64,000 nucleotides of DNA, taken from positions 38,255 through 102,254 of the forward strand of contig NZ_LWCS01000017.1 in NCBI RefSeq assembly GCF_001650495.1, given 5' to 3'. Source of the DNA: Mycolicibacterium iranicum. Its GTDB lineage: Bacteria > Actinomycetota > Actinomycetes > Mycobacteriales > Mycobacteriaceae. The notes under the pieces are model-generated. The model was not told the DNA's origin and did no database searches. It saw only the letters and a list, made by a program, of their open reading frames with translations. The translations under genes were made by a program, and so were the position numbers. Of the stretch, positions 1 through 9,095 are shown in pieces (position 1 is the first letter of the stretch; every line of letters begins with the position of its first letter).

Positions 1-94
1 CGCCGGGCCTGGCCGGCCGGGACGCGGGAGCCTTCCTGGCTCGCGCGTCCCCGCCGTTTCGCCGCTTCGGATCGGGCCGCTTCGCTTCGGGCAC
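1..94 (-). CDS. Septum formation initiator family protein (FtsB/DivIC-like), 5' part only
   Basis: Only the first 31 codons lie in the window. A GTG start sits three bases after the eno stop codon on the same strand, and the reading begins VPEAKRPDPKRRNGG, a basic, proline-rich N-terminus. In M. tuberculosis the gene directly downstream of eno (Rv1024) is a FtsB/DivIC-type septum-formation protein with a similar basic cytoplasmic tail. The tight spacing suggests co-transcription and translational coupling with eno. The coiled coil and membrane segment that would prove the call are outside the window, so identity rests on synteny and the tail. Confidence 0.65.
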   Translation of the reverse strand, partial: MPEAKRPDPKRRNGGDARARKAPASRPARPG

Positions 95-97
95 GGG

Positions 98-1459
<1,362 letters not shown>

Positions 1460-2191
1460 TCAGAGCGGATGTCCCTGGGCGTAGGCCGTCGCCCAGTCGC
1501 GCACATTGCGGGCGTAGGCGTCGGAATGGTTGTAGGCGCGCAGCGCCTCCATCCAGCCCCGCGGCTTCGACAGATCCTTACCGCGCCAACACAGGTAGCC
1601 CGCCGCCGACAGCGCCGCGTCGTCGATGTTGTCGGCGCTGACGTCTCCGTCGTTGTTGGCGTCGACCCCGTACAGCCGCCACGTCTCCGGGATGAACTGC
1701 ATCGGACCCATGGCGCGGGCATAGGGTTCCTCGCCATCGTGACTGACGGAATCGTTGTCGAGGATCTCCAGATTGCCGTTGGACCCGTCGAGCAGGACAC
1801 CGCGGATCGGCGGCGTCACCTCCCCGTCCGGTGCGACGGTCGAGCCTCGGTAGGTGCCGTGATGGCTTTCCACCTGGCCGATGCCGGCCAGCGTCGTCCA
1901 CGACAGGTGGCAATCGGGGTTCTCCACCTCGGCGACCCTGGCGGCGTAGGCATAGGCCTCCAGCGCGGTCACCGGAATCCCGAGCGCGGGCGCCCGCTGG
2001 GCCGCCCACTCGTGCAACTGATCTGCGGGCCGTCCCGTGGCGTAGGTGTCGATGTGCGGCACGGGATCGCCGGGCGGGGGCGGGACACCGTCGGGCACCA
2101 GCGTACCGAGCTGCCATGAGCAGCTCGAAGCCAGAAGCAGCGCTGTCGCGCCGATCACGGCCACCGCCTGCAGCCAACGCACCCGCGTCAC
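1460..2191 (-). CDS. lpqU: LpqU-like lytic murein transglycosylase lipoprotein
   Basis: Predicted exported lytic transglycosylase of about 243 residues acting on peptidoglycan. After a hydrophobic signal comes a lipobox ending LASSC, so the mature protein should be membrane-anchored through a lipidated cysteine. The catalytic region has GIGQVESHHG (E of the SLT fold), GPMQFIPETW and DGDVSADNIDDAALSAAGYL, the motifs of the MltB/SLT-type family that includes M. tuberculosis LpqU (Rv1022), also next to eno. I chose the GTG at 2191 because GGAG lies a few bases upstream; a GTG at 2233 would add 14 residues. The gene diverges from efeU. Confidence 0.88.
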   Translation of the reverse strand: MTRVRWLQAVAVIGATALLLASSCSWQLGTLVPDGVPPPPGDPVPHIDTYATGRPADQLHEWAAQRAPALGIPVTALEAYAYAARVAEVENPDCHLSWTTLAGIGQVESHHGTYRGSTVAPDGEVTPPIRGVLLDGSNGNLEILDNDSVSHDGEEPYARAMGPMQFIPETWRLYGVDANNDGDVSADNIDDAALSAAGYLCWRGKDLSKPRGWMEALRAYNHSDAYARNVRDWATAYAQGHPL

Positions 2192-2300
2192 CGGACTCCC
2201 TCGAACCACTCTCGTTGTAAGCCATGCTGCCACGCAGGCAGGGACTTAAGGCTTACCTCGGGCGGCGGGGCATGGGTGTACATTCACTGTGCGCTTCGGG

Positions 2301-2320
2301 AATAGGTGAGCCACACCTTC
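2301..2320. promoter_or_regulatory. Candidate iron-repressor (IdeR-like) box upstream of efeUOB
   Basis: AATAGGTGAGCCACACCTTC is an imperfect dyad about 45 bases upstream of efeU. It matches roughly 13 of 19 positions of the mycobacterial IdeR consensus (TTAGGTTAGSCTAACCTAA). A second partial match (AAGGCTTACCT) lies near 2246-2256, and a separate dyad TTTGGTAAGCCAAA is at 2322-2335. Iron repression of an iron-uptake operon is expected, but none of these sites is close enough to consensus to be certain. Confidence 0.4.
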
Positions 2321-2368
2321 GTTTGGTAAGCCAAAGCAAACAGGCGCTCGGCGTAGCGAGGAATGGTC

Positions 2369-3292
2369 ATGGTTGCTGAATTCGGCCTAGCGGTCACCTC
2401 CTACCACGCGGCCCCGGACATCACCTCACAGGTTTTTGGCAGCGGACTCATAGGTTTGCGCGAGGGCCTGGAAGCAGCGATCGTCGTCTCGATCCTTGTC
2501 GCCTTCCTGGTGAAGTCCGATCGCCGCGACGCACTGAAGTGGGTGTGGTTGGGCGTCGGCGCCGCCATCGCGATGACCCTCGTCGTGTTCCTGACCATCC
2601 AATTCGGCACTCACACCATCACCGGTCTCGGCGCGGAGGCGATCGCCGGGGTGGCGTCCCTGATCGCCGTCGCCATCGTCACGACCATGGTGCTGTGGAT
2701 GAAAAAAGTGTCCGCATCGATATCGGGCCAGCTGCGCAGAGAGATGTCACGCGCGCTGGAAACCGGACCGCTGGCCATCACCGCGCTGGCGTTTCTCGCC
2801 GTCGGCCGCGAAGGCGTCGAAACCGCGCTGTTCATGGTCGGATACGCCGAAGCGCAGACAGCGTGGCCGCTCGTCGGCCTCATCGTCGGGGTGCTGATCG
2901 CCGGAGTGATCGCCTACGGGATGTACCGCGGCGCGCTGAGCATCAACCTCGCCAAGTTCTTCTCCTACACCGGCGTGTTCCTGATCGTCGTCGCCGCCGG
3001 GATCCTCTCCTACGGAATCGGCGCCCTGCAGACCGTCGGCTGGCTGCCCGGACTGGGCAGCAAGGCATTCGACATCAGCACATCGTTCAACTGGTCGGCC
3101 TGGTACGGCGAGGTCATCCAGGGCATCTTCAACGTCACGCCCACCCCCACCGTGCTGCAGCTCGTCGGCTATCTGACCTACCTCGTCGTCGTCCTCGTCG
3201 TGTTCCTGCGACCGACCACATCGACGGCACCCACAGCGCGAAACCCGGAGACCCCCGCAACCAACCCATCACCTGAAAGGTCCACCAAGTGA
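2369..3292 (+). CDS. efeU: EfeU/FTR1-family iron permease
   Basis: Integral membrane permease that takes up iron handed over by EfeO and EfeB. The roughly 307-residue protein has about seven hydrophobic segments and two REGxE motifs, REGLEA in the first membrane helix and REGVET in a central one; these are the iron-ligand helices of the FTR1/EfeU family. I prefer the ATG at 2369 because a GAGGA ribosome-binding site is correctly spaced for it, whereas it almost touches the ATG at 2363. It is the first gene of a three-gene operon; its stop overlaps the efeO start (GTGA). The tail after the last helix is hydrophilic and rich in Thr and Pro. Confidence 0.95.
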   Translation: MVAEFGLAVTSYHAAPDITSQVFGSGLIGLREGLEAAIVVSILVAFLVKSDRRDALKWVWLGVGAAIAMTLVVFLTIQFGTHTITGLGAEAIAGVASLIAVAIVTTMVLWMKKVSASISGQLRREMSRALETGPLAITALAFLAVGREGVETALFMVGYAEAQTAWPLVGLIVGVLIAGVIAYGMYRGALSINLAKFFSYTGVFLIVVAAGILSYGIGALQTVGWLPGLGSKAFDISTSFNWSAWYGEVIQGIFNVTPTPTVLQLVGYLTYLVVVLVVFLRPTTSTAPTARNPETPATNPSPERSTK

Positions 3293-4452
3293 AGGTTCAC
3301 TCCTCCGCGGCAGCGATCGCGGCGGCCCTCGCGGCATTTGCGCTGACCAGCTGCCAAGCCAAGGAAGAGGCGCCCGCAGCGTCCGAGGACGGCGGCACCG
3401 CTGCGCCCTCCGAGATCACCGTCGAGGCGTCCGACACGTCGTGCCAGCTCTCCGGCACCGAGGGCAAGACCGGGGCCAACACCTTCGTGATCACCAACAA
3501 CGGCACCAAGGTCACCGAGTTCTACGTCTACGGTGAGGGCGAGCGGGTGATGGGCGAGGTGGAGAACATCTCCCCCGGCCTCCAGCGCAAGCTGATCGTC
3601 CAACTCAGCCAGCCCGGCACCTACCAGACGGCATGCAAGCCCGGAATGATCGGCGACGGCCTGCGCGGCGACTTCACGGTCACCGGCGACGAGGTCCAGG
3701 TCGACACCGAAGGCAAGTTCAAAGAAGCCGCCGACAACTACAAGCGCTACGTCAACAGCCAGGTCGAAGCACTCGTCCCGGCGGTGGAAGCGTTCGTCGC
3801 GGCGATCAAGTCCGGCGACATCGAAGCGGCCAAGGCTCAATACCCCACCTCACGCGTGTACTACGAACGCATCGAGCCTGTCGCCGAGTCGTTCCCCGAC
3901 GACCTCGACCCCCGCATCGACCTGCGCGAGGCCGACCTCGAGCCCGGCCAGAAGTGGACCGGCTTCCACCGCCTGGAGAAGGATCTGTGGGTCAGCGGCC
4001 TGCAGCCCGACACCAACGCGATCGCCGACCAACTGGTCGCCGACGTCAAGGAACTGCAGGCCGGCGTCAGCGCGCCGGACTTCACCGTCGACTCGACCCA
4101 GATCGCCGGCGGTGCCCAGGGCCTGCTCGACGAAATCGCCACCAGCAAGATCACCGGCGAAGAGGACATCTTCAGCCACACCGACCTGTGGGACTTCAAC
4201 GCCAACCTGCAGGGCTCGCAGACCGCAGTGGCGTCGGTCCGGCCGATCCTCGACGAGCGCAACCCCGACCTCGGCAAGCGCGTCGACCAGCGATTCGAAG
4301 AAGTCGAAGCCCTCTTGGAGAAGTACCGAGAAGGCGATGGTTTCGTGCTGTACGACACCGTGACCGAGCCCGAACGACAAGAGCTCTCGCGCGCGATCGA
4401 TGCGCTGAGCAAGGAGGTAAGCCAGGTGCAAGGTGTCATCGCACCCCAATAG
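3289..4452 (+). CDS. efeO: EfeO-type iron-binding lipoprotein (cupredoxin plus M75/imelysin domain)
   Basis: Extracytoplasmic iron-binding partner of EfeU. The 387-residue protein starts with a lipoprotein signal ending LTSC (Cys22), then a cupredoxin-like domain (about 45-130) and a C-terminal helical M75 domain (about 145-385). The M75 metal motif HxxE is present as FHRLEKDLW. Many bacterial EfeO proteins are free periplasmic proteins; here the lipobox suggests membrane tethering, as expected without a classical periplasm. It overlaps efeU by four bases and efeB by twenty, which implies tight translational coupling of the operon. Confidence 0.94.
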   Translation: MKVHSSAAAIAAALAAFALTSCQAKEEAPAASEDGGTAAPSEITVEASDTSCQLSGTEGKTGANTFVITNNGTKVTEFYVYGEGERVMGEVENISPGLQRKLIVQLSQPGTYQTACKPGMIGDGLRGDFTVTGDEVQVDTEGKFKEAADNYKRYVNSQVEALVPAVEAFVAAIKSGDIEAAKAQYPTSRVYYERIEPVAESFPDDLDPRIDLREADLEPGQKWTGFHRLEKDLWVSGLQPDTNAIADQLVADVKELQAGVSAPDFTVDSTQIAGGAQGLLDEIATSKITGEEDIFSHTDLWDFNANLQGSQTAVASVRPILDERNPDLGKRVDQRFEEVEALLEKYREGDGFVLYDTVTEPERQELSRAIDALSKEVSQVQGVIAPQ

Positions 4453-5749
4453 CTCAGAGTCGCCGGCTGAGCCCGAGGCCCAGCGGTCCGGGCTCAGCCG
4501 ACGCAAGCTCTTCGGCGCAGCAGGTGTCACCGCGGCGGTCGTCGGCGCGGCCGGTGCGGGAGCGCTCGCCGGCCGCGCGTCGGCCGCCTCGACACCCAAC
4601 CACCTCGACACCGCCGTACCCTTCCGCGGCGAGCATCAGGCGGGCATCATCACCGAAGCCCAGGACCGCATGCACTTCGCCACGTTCGACGTGACGACGA
4701 ACAGCCGCGACGACGTCATCAAGATGCTCGCCGACTGGACCGAGATGGCCGAGCGGATGACACAGGGCAAGGAAGCTTTCCCCAACGGCTCCACCGGTCA
4801 GAATCCTTACTCCCCGCCCTCCGATACGGGTGAGGCGCTGGGACTGCCCCCGTCGCAGCTGACCTTGACCATCGGGTTCGGGCCGTCGTTCTTCCTCAAG
4901 GACGGGGTCGACCGGTTCGGTATCGCCGACAAGAAGCCCGACGCGCTCGTCGACCTGCCCAAGTTCCCGAACGAGAAGATCGATCCGGCCCGAAGCGGCG
5001 GTGACATCGTCGTGCAGGCATGCTCCAACGACCCGCAGGTCGCGGTGCACGCCATTCGCAACCTGGCGCGGATCGGCTTCGGCACCGTCGCCGTGCGCTA
5101 CTCGCAGCTGGGGTTCGGACGTACGTCGTCGACCACACGCAACCAGTCCACTCCGCGAAACCTGTTCGGATTCAAGGACGGAACAGCCAACCTGCGCTCA
5201 GACGAGACGGAGAAGCTGAACAACTTCGTGTGGGTCGCCGACGGTGACGGCCCGTCCTGGCTGACGGGTGGAAGCTACCTCGTGGCGCGCCGGATCCGGA
5301 TGCGCATCGAGCAGTGGGACCGCACCACACTGCTCGAGCAGGAGCGCGTCATCGGCAGGCAGAAGGGCACCGGCGCCCCGATGGGCCTCAACGAGGAGTT
5401 CGAAGAACTGAACTTCGACCTGAAGAACGACAAGGACGAGCCGTTGATCGACACGCTCGCCCACGTCCGGCTCGCCTCCCCGCAGCATCTGGGCGGCATC
5501 GAGATCCTGCGCCGTGGATACAACTTCACCGACGGCTCGGACGGCTTCGGCCACCTCGACGCGGGGCTGTTCTTCATCGCCTTCGTCCGCAACCCGGTGA
5601 CGCAGTTCGTGCCGATGCAGAACGCGATCTCCCGCGACGACGCGATGAACGAGTACGTGACGCCGACGAGCTCCGCGGTGTTTGCCTGTCCCCCCGGCAT
5701 TCCTGAGGGAGACACGTCGACGTTCTGGGGTTCGACGCTATTCGACTGA
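4433..5749 (+). CDS. efeB: EfeB deferrochelatase/dye-decolorising peroxidase (Tat-exported)
   Basis: Haem peroxidase of the DyP family, third component of EfeUOB; known members oxidise ferrous iron or remove iron from haem outside the membrane. The 438-residue protein begins with a twin-arginine signal (SRRKLFGAAGV followed by a hydrophobic stretch and an Ala-rich cleavage region), so it should be exported folded with its cofactor. The DyP signature GxxDG is present as GFKDGTANLR, with the distal arginine and haem-ligand regions downstream. Start is the GTG at 4433 inside the end of efeO. The 120 bases after the stop hold no recognisable gene or clear terminator. Confidence 0.95.
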   Translation: MSSHPNSSESPAEPEAQRSGLSRRKLFGAAGVTAAVVGAAGAGALAGRASAASTPNHLDTAVPFRGEHQAGIITEAQDRMHFATFDVTTNSRDDVIKMLADWTEMAERMTQGKEAFPNGSTGQNPYSPPSDTGEALGLPPSQLTLTIGFGPSFFLKDGVDRFGIADKKPDALVDLPKFPNEKIDPARSGGDIVVQACSNDPQVAVHAIRNLARIGFGTVAVRYSQLGFGRTSSTTRNQSTPRNLFGFKDGTANLRSDETEKLNNFVWVADGDGPSWLTGGSYLVARRIRMRIEQWDRTTLLEQERVIGRQKGTGAPMGLNEEFEELNFDLKNDKDEPLIDTLAHVRLASPQHLGGIEILRRGYNFTDGSDGFGHLDAGLFFIAFVRNPVTQFVPMQNAISRDDAMNEYVTPTSSAVFACPPGIPEGDTSTFWGSTLFD

Positions 5750-5871
5750 AGCGGCGACGCGGCTGCAGTCGAGATCCGCGTTTTGCAGAGAAGGTGCGAG
5801 AGCACAGCTGCAAGAGGTGGATTTGGAGGTGACACTCCGACGTTCTTCAGAGAAGTGCGGGAGCGCTGCTG

Positions 5872-6996
5872 CTAACCGTTCGGGCGTTCGTCGTCGGGCT
5901 CGTCGCCTTCGGGCTCGGGCCCGTCGTCGGGTGCGGGCTCGTCGTCTTCGGGCTCGGGCTCGTCGCCTTCGGGCTCGGGCCCGTCGTCGGGTGCGGGCTC
6001 GTCGTCTTCGGGCTCGGGCTCGTCGCCTTCTGACACCTCGGTCTCGTAGGAGACCTCCTCGACGGCGCCCGGCCAGTGTGCACGCCACTCATCGGCGGAG
6101 ATCACGCCGCGCGGCGCGTCGTCGAGTTCCTCGGCGACGTCTGCGCTGCGCCTGGCCTTCACAGCGGCCCTCTCGGCAGCGCGGACGTCGTCCATGAACT
6201 CCAGAACCGCTGAGCGCAAGGCATTCTCGGCGTCGACCTCGGCGGAGACCGCCACCGACGTGATCGACGACGGGATCAGATCATCAGGCAGCCCGGCGGT
6301 TTCGGCTCTGGCGAGAACCTTCTGCGCCAACGCCAAAGCCGGCTGCGCAGTGGGAATGTCGTCAACGCAGGATTCGCGGCTCGACCGCTCCAACGCCTTG
6401 CGGCGCTCCCACTGGGCCAACTGGTCCTCCAGCGAAATCGATTCGCCGGCGAGCACTGCGGGCACGCGGTTGCCGAGCTTACGCACCAGCGCATCGGCGA
6501 CGTCGTCGATGTCGAACGCCTTCTCCGGCGCCTCCTGAGCGATGCGCGCGTGAAACAGCACCTGCAGGAGAACGTCGCCGAGTTCGTCACGCAGCTCGCT
6601 CAGGTCGCCACCGTGCACCGCGTCGAAAAGTTCGTAGGTCTCCTCGAGCAAGTACCGACGCAGCGAATCGTGGGTCTGCTGGCTCTCCCACGGGCCTGCG
6701 GTGCGTAGCTTGTCCATCATCGTGACCGCATCCACCAGACGTTCGCCGGGCTGCGCAGCGGGGGCAGAGATAACCCGCTCCCCCGCCGTGACGCGGGCCG
6801 CGACGGACGGGTGGTCCGGATCGGACGACAGCAGCACGTCGGCCGCCTCACCGCTGTAGGCGGGCCGAGCCGACGGCAGTGACCACGGCACCTTGATCGG
6901 CATTTCCTCGGTGTACTGCACGTCACCGGCCAGCAATTCGATCGCCTCGACAGGGACCAGCGACGGGCGGCGTGGATCGACGAGGACGACGGTCAT
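5872..6996 (-). CDS. mazG: MazG nucleoside triphosphate pyrophosphohydrolase with acidic repeat tail
   Basis: Hydrolyses (d)NTPs, including oxidised ones, to monophosphate and pyrophosphate, cleaning the nucleotide pool. The metal-binding core is present: LLEETYELFDAV (EExxE) followed by ELRDELGDVLLQVLFHA (ExxD). The predicted product is 374 residues, longer than the M. tuberculosis protein (325) because of a strongly acidic C-terminal tail built from repeats of EPEPEDDEPAPDDGPEPEGD. The start is set at the ATG at 6996, giving MTVVLVDPRRPSLVP as in other mycobacteria; an open frame continues to 7095 but has no support. Neighbours mfd and eno match M. tuberculosis order. Confidence 0.95.
   Translation of the reverse strand: MTVVLVDPRRPSLVPVEAIELLAGDVQYTEEMPIKVPWSLPSARPAYSGEAADVLLSSDPDHPSVAARVTAGERVISAPAAQPGERLVDAVTMMDKLRTAGPWESQQTHDSLRRYLLEETYELFDAVHGGDLSELRDELGDVLLQVLFHARIAQEAPEKAFDIDDVADALVRKLGNRVPAVLAGESISLEDQLAQWERRKALERSSRESCVDDIPTAQPALALAQKVLARAETAGLPDDLIPSSITSVAVSAEVDAENALRSAVLEFMDDVRAAERAAVKARRSADVAEELDDAPRGVISADEWRAHWPGAVEEVSYETEVSEGDEPEPEDDEPAPDDGPEPEGDEPEPEDDEPAPDDGPEPEGDEPDDERPNG
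5901..6030. repeat. 60-bp perfect tandem repeat in the mazG tail
   Basis: Positions 5901-5960 and 5961-6020 are identical base for base, and a third partial copy continues to 6030. The unit is 60 bases, so it encodes 20 residues and preserves frame. It encodes the Pro/Asp/Glu-rich C-terminus of MazG. Exact identity of the copies suggests recent expansion by slippage or unequal crossover, or active homogenisation. Confidence 0.97.
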
Positions 6997-7057
6997 CGCA
7001 CCGGTTATATCAGCTTTGCCCGGCGGCCATCCATTCGTTGACTGGCGTGCCCTCCCG

Positions 7058-8932
7058 CTAGTCCTCGACCCGCCGGGCTGCCGACACCGCCACATTCACC
7101 CCGTCCGCATCCAGTGTGGCTCCGGATTGGACGGAGCACGTGTCCGACGGCGAGCACAGGACCTGCCAGTTGCCGTTGCCGTTCGGGTTCGGCGACTCGA
7201 AGTACACATCGCGCAGAATCCACGTCGTGTTGCCCGCTCGAAGGACGAGATCTCCGTACACGCGGAAGATCGGTTGGCGGGCCTCGATCCAGAACGTCGT
7301 CCCGGGAAGCACTTCCACCTGGATCGTCTGTGTGAAGGTGTGGCTCGTCTGCCATGTGTGTCCGTAAGTCGCGCTGAGCTCGGCGTTGATGATCGGGCCG
7401 AGCTTCGCCGCCACCTTTGCCGAGACCTGCACGCTGTCGCTGTAGGTCTGAGTGTCCGACGAGCTGATCGTGTAGGTGACTTTCGCGTTCGTGGTGTTGG
7501 TGACGCTGTTGCCAACCTGGTGGTCGGGGGTGAAGTCGTTCTCCTGCTTCTTCGGAGTGAAGCTGCAGCTGGCCAGCCCGCCGTCGTAGCACAGCTGGTT
7601 GAGAACCTCGGCCTGCTTCTGCCCCTGGCCGGCGGGGATGTCGATGACCGTGCCGGGCGCATCGAGGAACACGATCTGATTTGTCCAGTCCTCTTTGGTC
7701 GGAGCGCAGTCGCCGGCGGCCCCGCCGGTCGAGCAGGAGGCGGTCGATGTACCCGACGGGGAGAGCACACCCATGTGCGCATAGAAGTACTGTCCGGCGT
7801 CCGACACGAACGAGGCGGTGCTGCCGTTGTCGGAGAAGAAATAGTAGGTCAGTTCGAAGCGCACGGAGCTGCCCGGTTCGACGCGGGTTCCGACGGCTGG
7901 AGCCGACTCGACGTTGCCGTACTGGGTGCCCAGGAAGGTGACCGGGGATCCTGTGACGTTGTAGACGTTGAAACCGCGGGTGTACTCCGGCGGCTCTTCC
8001 GACGGTGGCGTGACGGTCACCGCGACGGGAACATAGGTGCTCCGCCCGCCGGTGAACACGTGCAGGCCCCACCCGACGTCGGTGATCTTGACCGCGAAGA
8101 CGTCGGTACCGCCGGCCGCGGCAAATTCTGCGCTGGGGGTGTACACGAACGTCCCGTTCTCGGACACCGTCACGTCGCCCTTTGCTGCCTGCACCACCAC
8201 CCGGTACGCCAGCGGATCGTCTTCGCGGTCGGTGGCGTTCATCGTTCCGAGGATCACTCCGTTGACACGGTCCTGAACCAGCTGCATGGCCTCAGCTCTG
8301 GGCTTGCGATTGAACAGGCAGTAGTCGATCTTGCGGCTCAACCACTCGAAGAAGGTCGGTTCGCCGACCGCCGAGGGCTGCGAGGCCCGCGTCGCCGCCG
8401 CTTCGACCGGCGACGGCATCACTACCGATTCGGCTTGCGACTCCGATTCCGCTACACGGAGATCACGATCAACCGGCTGGTCTACAACGACCTCGTCGCT
8501 TACGACGTGGGCGTCGACCTCCGCGACCTCGTGGACCTCGTCGTCTACGCGAGCCTCGACGGGGTCTGCCTGCCCGTCGCCGTCTGTGCGCTCGGCCGCC
8601 CCGTCTTCGTCACCGCCGATGCGCGCCGGAACCTCACCGGCTCCGTCATCTGCGGAAAAATCGTCATCTGCGGAAGAATCGGCATCATCCTGGTCGGATT
8701 CGTCGCGGTCCGACGAATCCTCCTTAGTCGCAACGTTGTCCGCAGCCCTGTCGGCTTTACGCGTCGGGCCGGCGTGGTGCGTGGCGTCGGCCGTACTGGA
8801 ACGCGATGACGTCGCATCGGTGTCTGACGTGGTGTCGGCTGAGGCGGCACCGGCCCCGGCGAGCACCGCCAGCCCCAGCCCGGCCGAGAACGCCGCAGCG
8901 CCCAGATAAGAAGCAACAGTTGATGAAGTCAT
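7058..8932 (-). CDS. Large secreted protein with Ig/VCBS-like middle and aerolysin/ETX-MTX2-like C-terminal region
   Basis: 624-residue predicted exported protein. Residues 1-34 form a signal peptide (Ala-rich, cleavage near ASA-DTT). Residues 35-165 are a disordered, Asp/Ser-rich linker. Residues 225-310 resemble the VCBS/cadherin-like modules common in mycobacterial exported proteins (DPLAYRVVVQ, GTFVYTPSAEF, DVFAVKITD). Residues 320-465 are Cys-containing. Residues 475-580 have alternating Ser/Thr-rich strands (VTYTISSSDTQTYSDSVQVS, then WQTSHTFTQTIQVEVLPGTT) flanking a less polar segment, followed by FWIEARQPIFRVYGDLVL. This layout is that of aerolysin-like beta-pore-forming proteins of the ETX/MTX2 type. 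Not seen next to mazG in M. tuberculosis. Assignment is from pattern only; it could be a non-toxic fold relative. Confidence 0.6.
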   Translation of the reverse strand: MTSSTVASYLGAAAFSAGLGLAVLAGAGAASADTTSDTDATSSRSSTADATHHAGPTRKADRAADNVATKEDSSDRDESDQDDADSSADDDFSADDGAGEVPARIGGDEDGAAERTDGDGQADPVEARVDDEVHEVAEVDAHVVSDEVVVDQPVDRDLRVAESESQAESVVMPSPVEAAATRASQPSAVGEPTFFEWLSRKIDYCLFNRKPRAEAMQLVQDRVNGVILGTMNATDREDDPLAYRVVVQAAKGDVTVSENGTFVYTPSAEFAAAGGTDVFAVKITDVGWGLHVFTGGRSTYVPVAVTVTPPSEEPPEYTRGFNVYNVTGSPVTFLGTQYGNVESAPAVGTRVEPGSSVRFELTYYFFSDNGSTASFVSDAGQYFYAHMGVLSPSGTSTASCSTGGAAGDCAPTKEDWTNQIVFLDAPGTVIDIPAGQGQKQAEVLNQLCYDGGLASCSFTPKKQENDFTPDHQVGNSVTNTTNAKVTYTISSSDTQTYSDSVQVSAKVAAKLGPIINAELSATYGHTWQTSHTFTQTIQVEVLPGTTFWIEARQPIFRVYGDLVLRAGNTTWILRDVYFESPNPNGNGNWQVLCSPSDTCSVQSGATLDADGVNVAVSAARRVED

Positions 8933-9095
8933 GCGTGAATCCCCCGAGAGTTGAGCCGGCGTCAGAAGGGCTCAGTGGCTGCAAGCCCACACCAATTATC
9001 GCGAACGTAAACCCATTGCGGCCCAATTGCATTCGCTGCTGGCAAACCCTTAACGGGCTGTTCAGCCGATTTCCACCCACAGGATGCCGAGGATC

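Noticed and set aside
5750..5871. Possible terminator or small gene between efeB and mazG
   Set aside because: No stable stem with flanking T/A run and no ORF with a ribosome-binding site.
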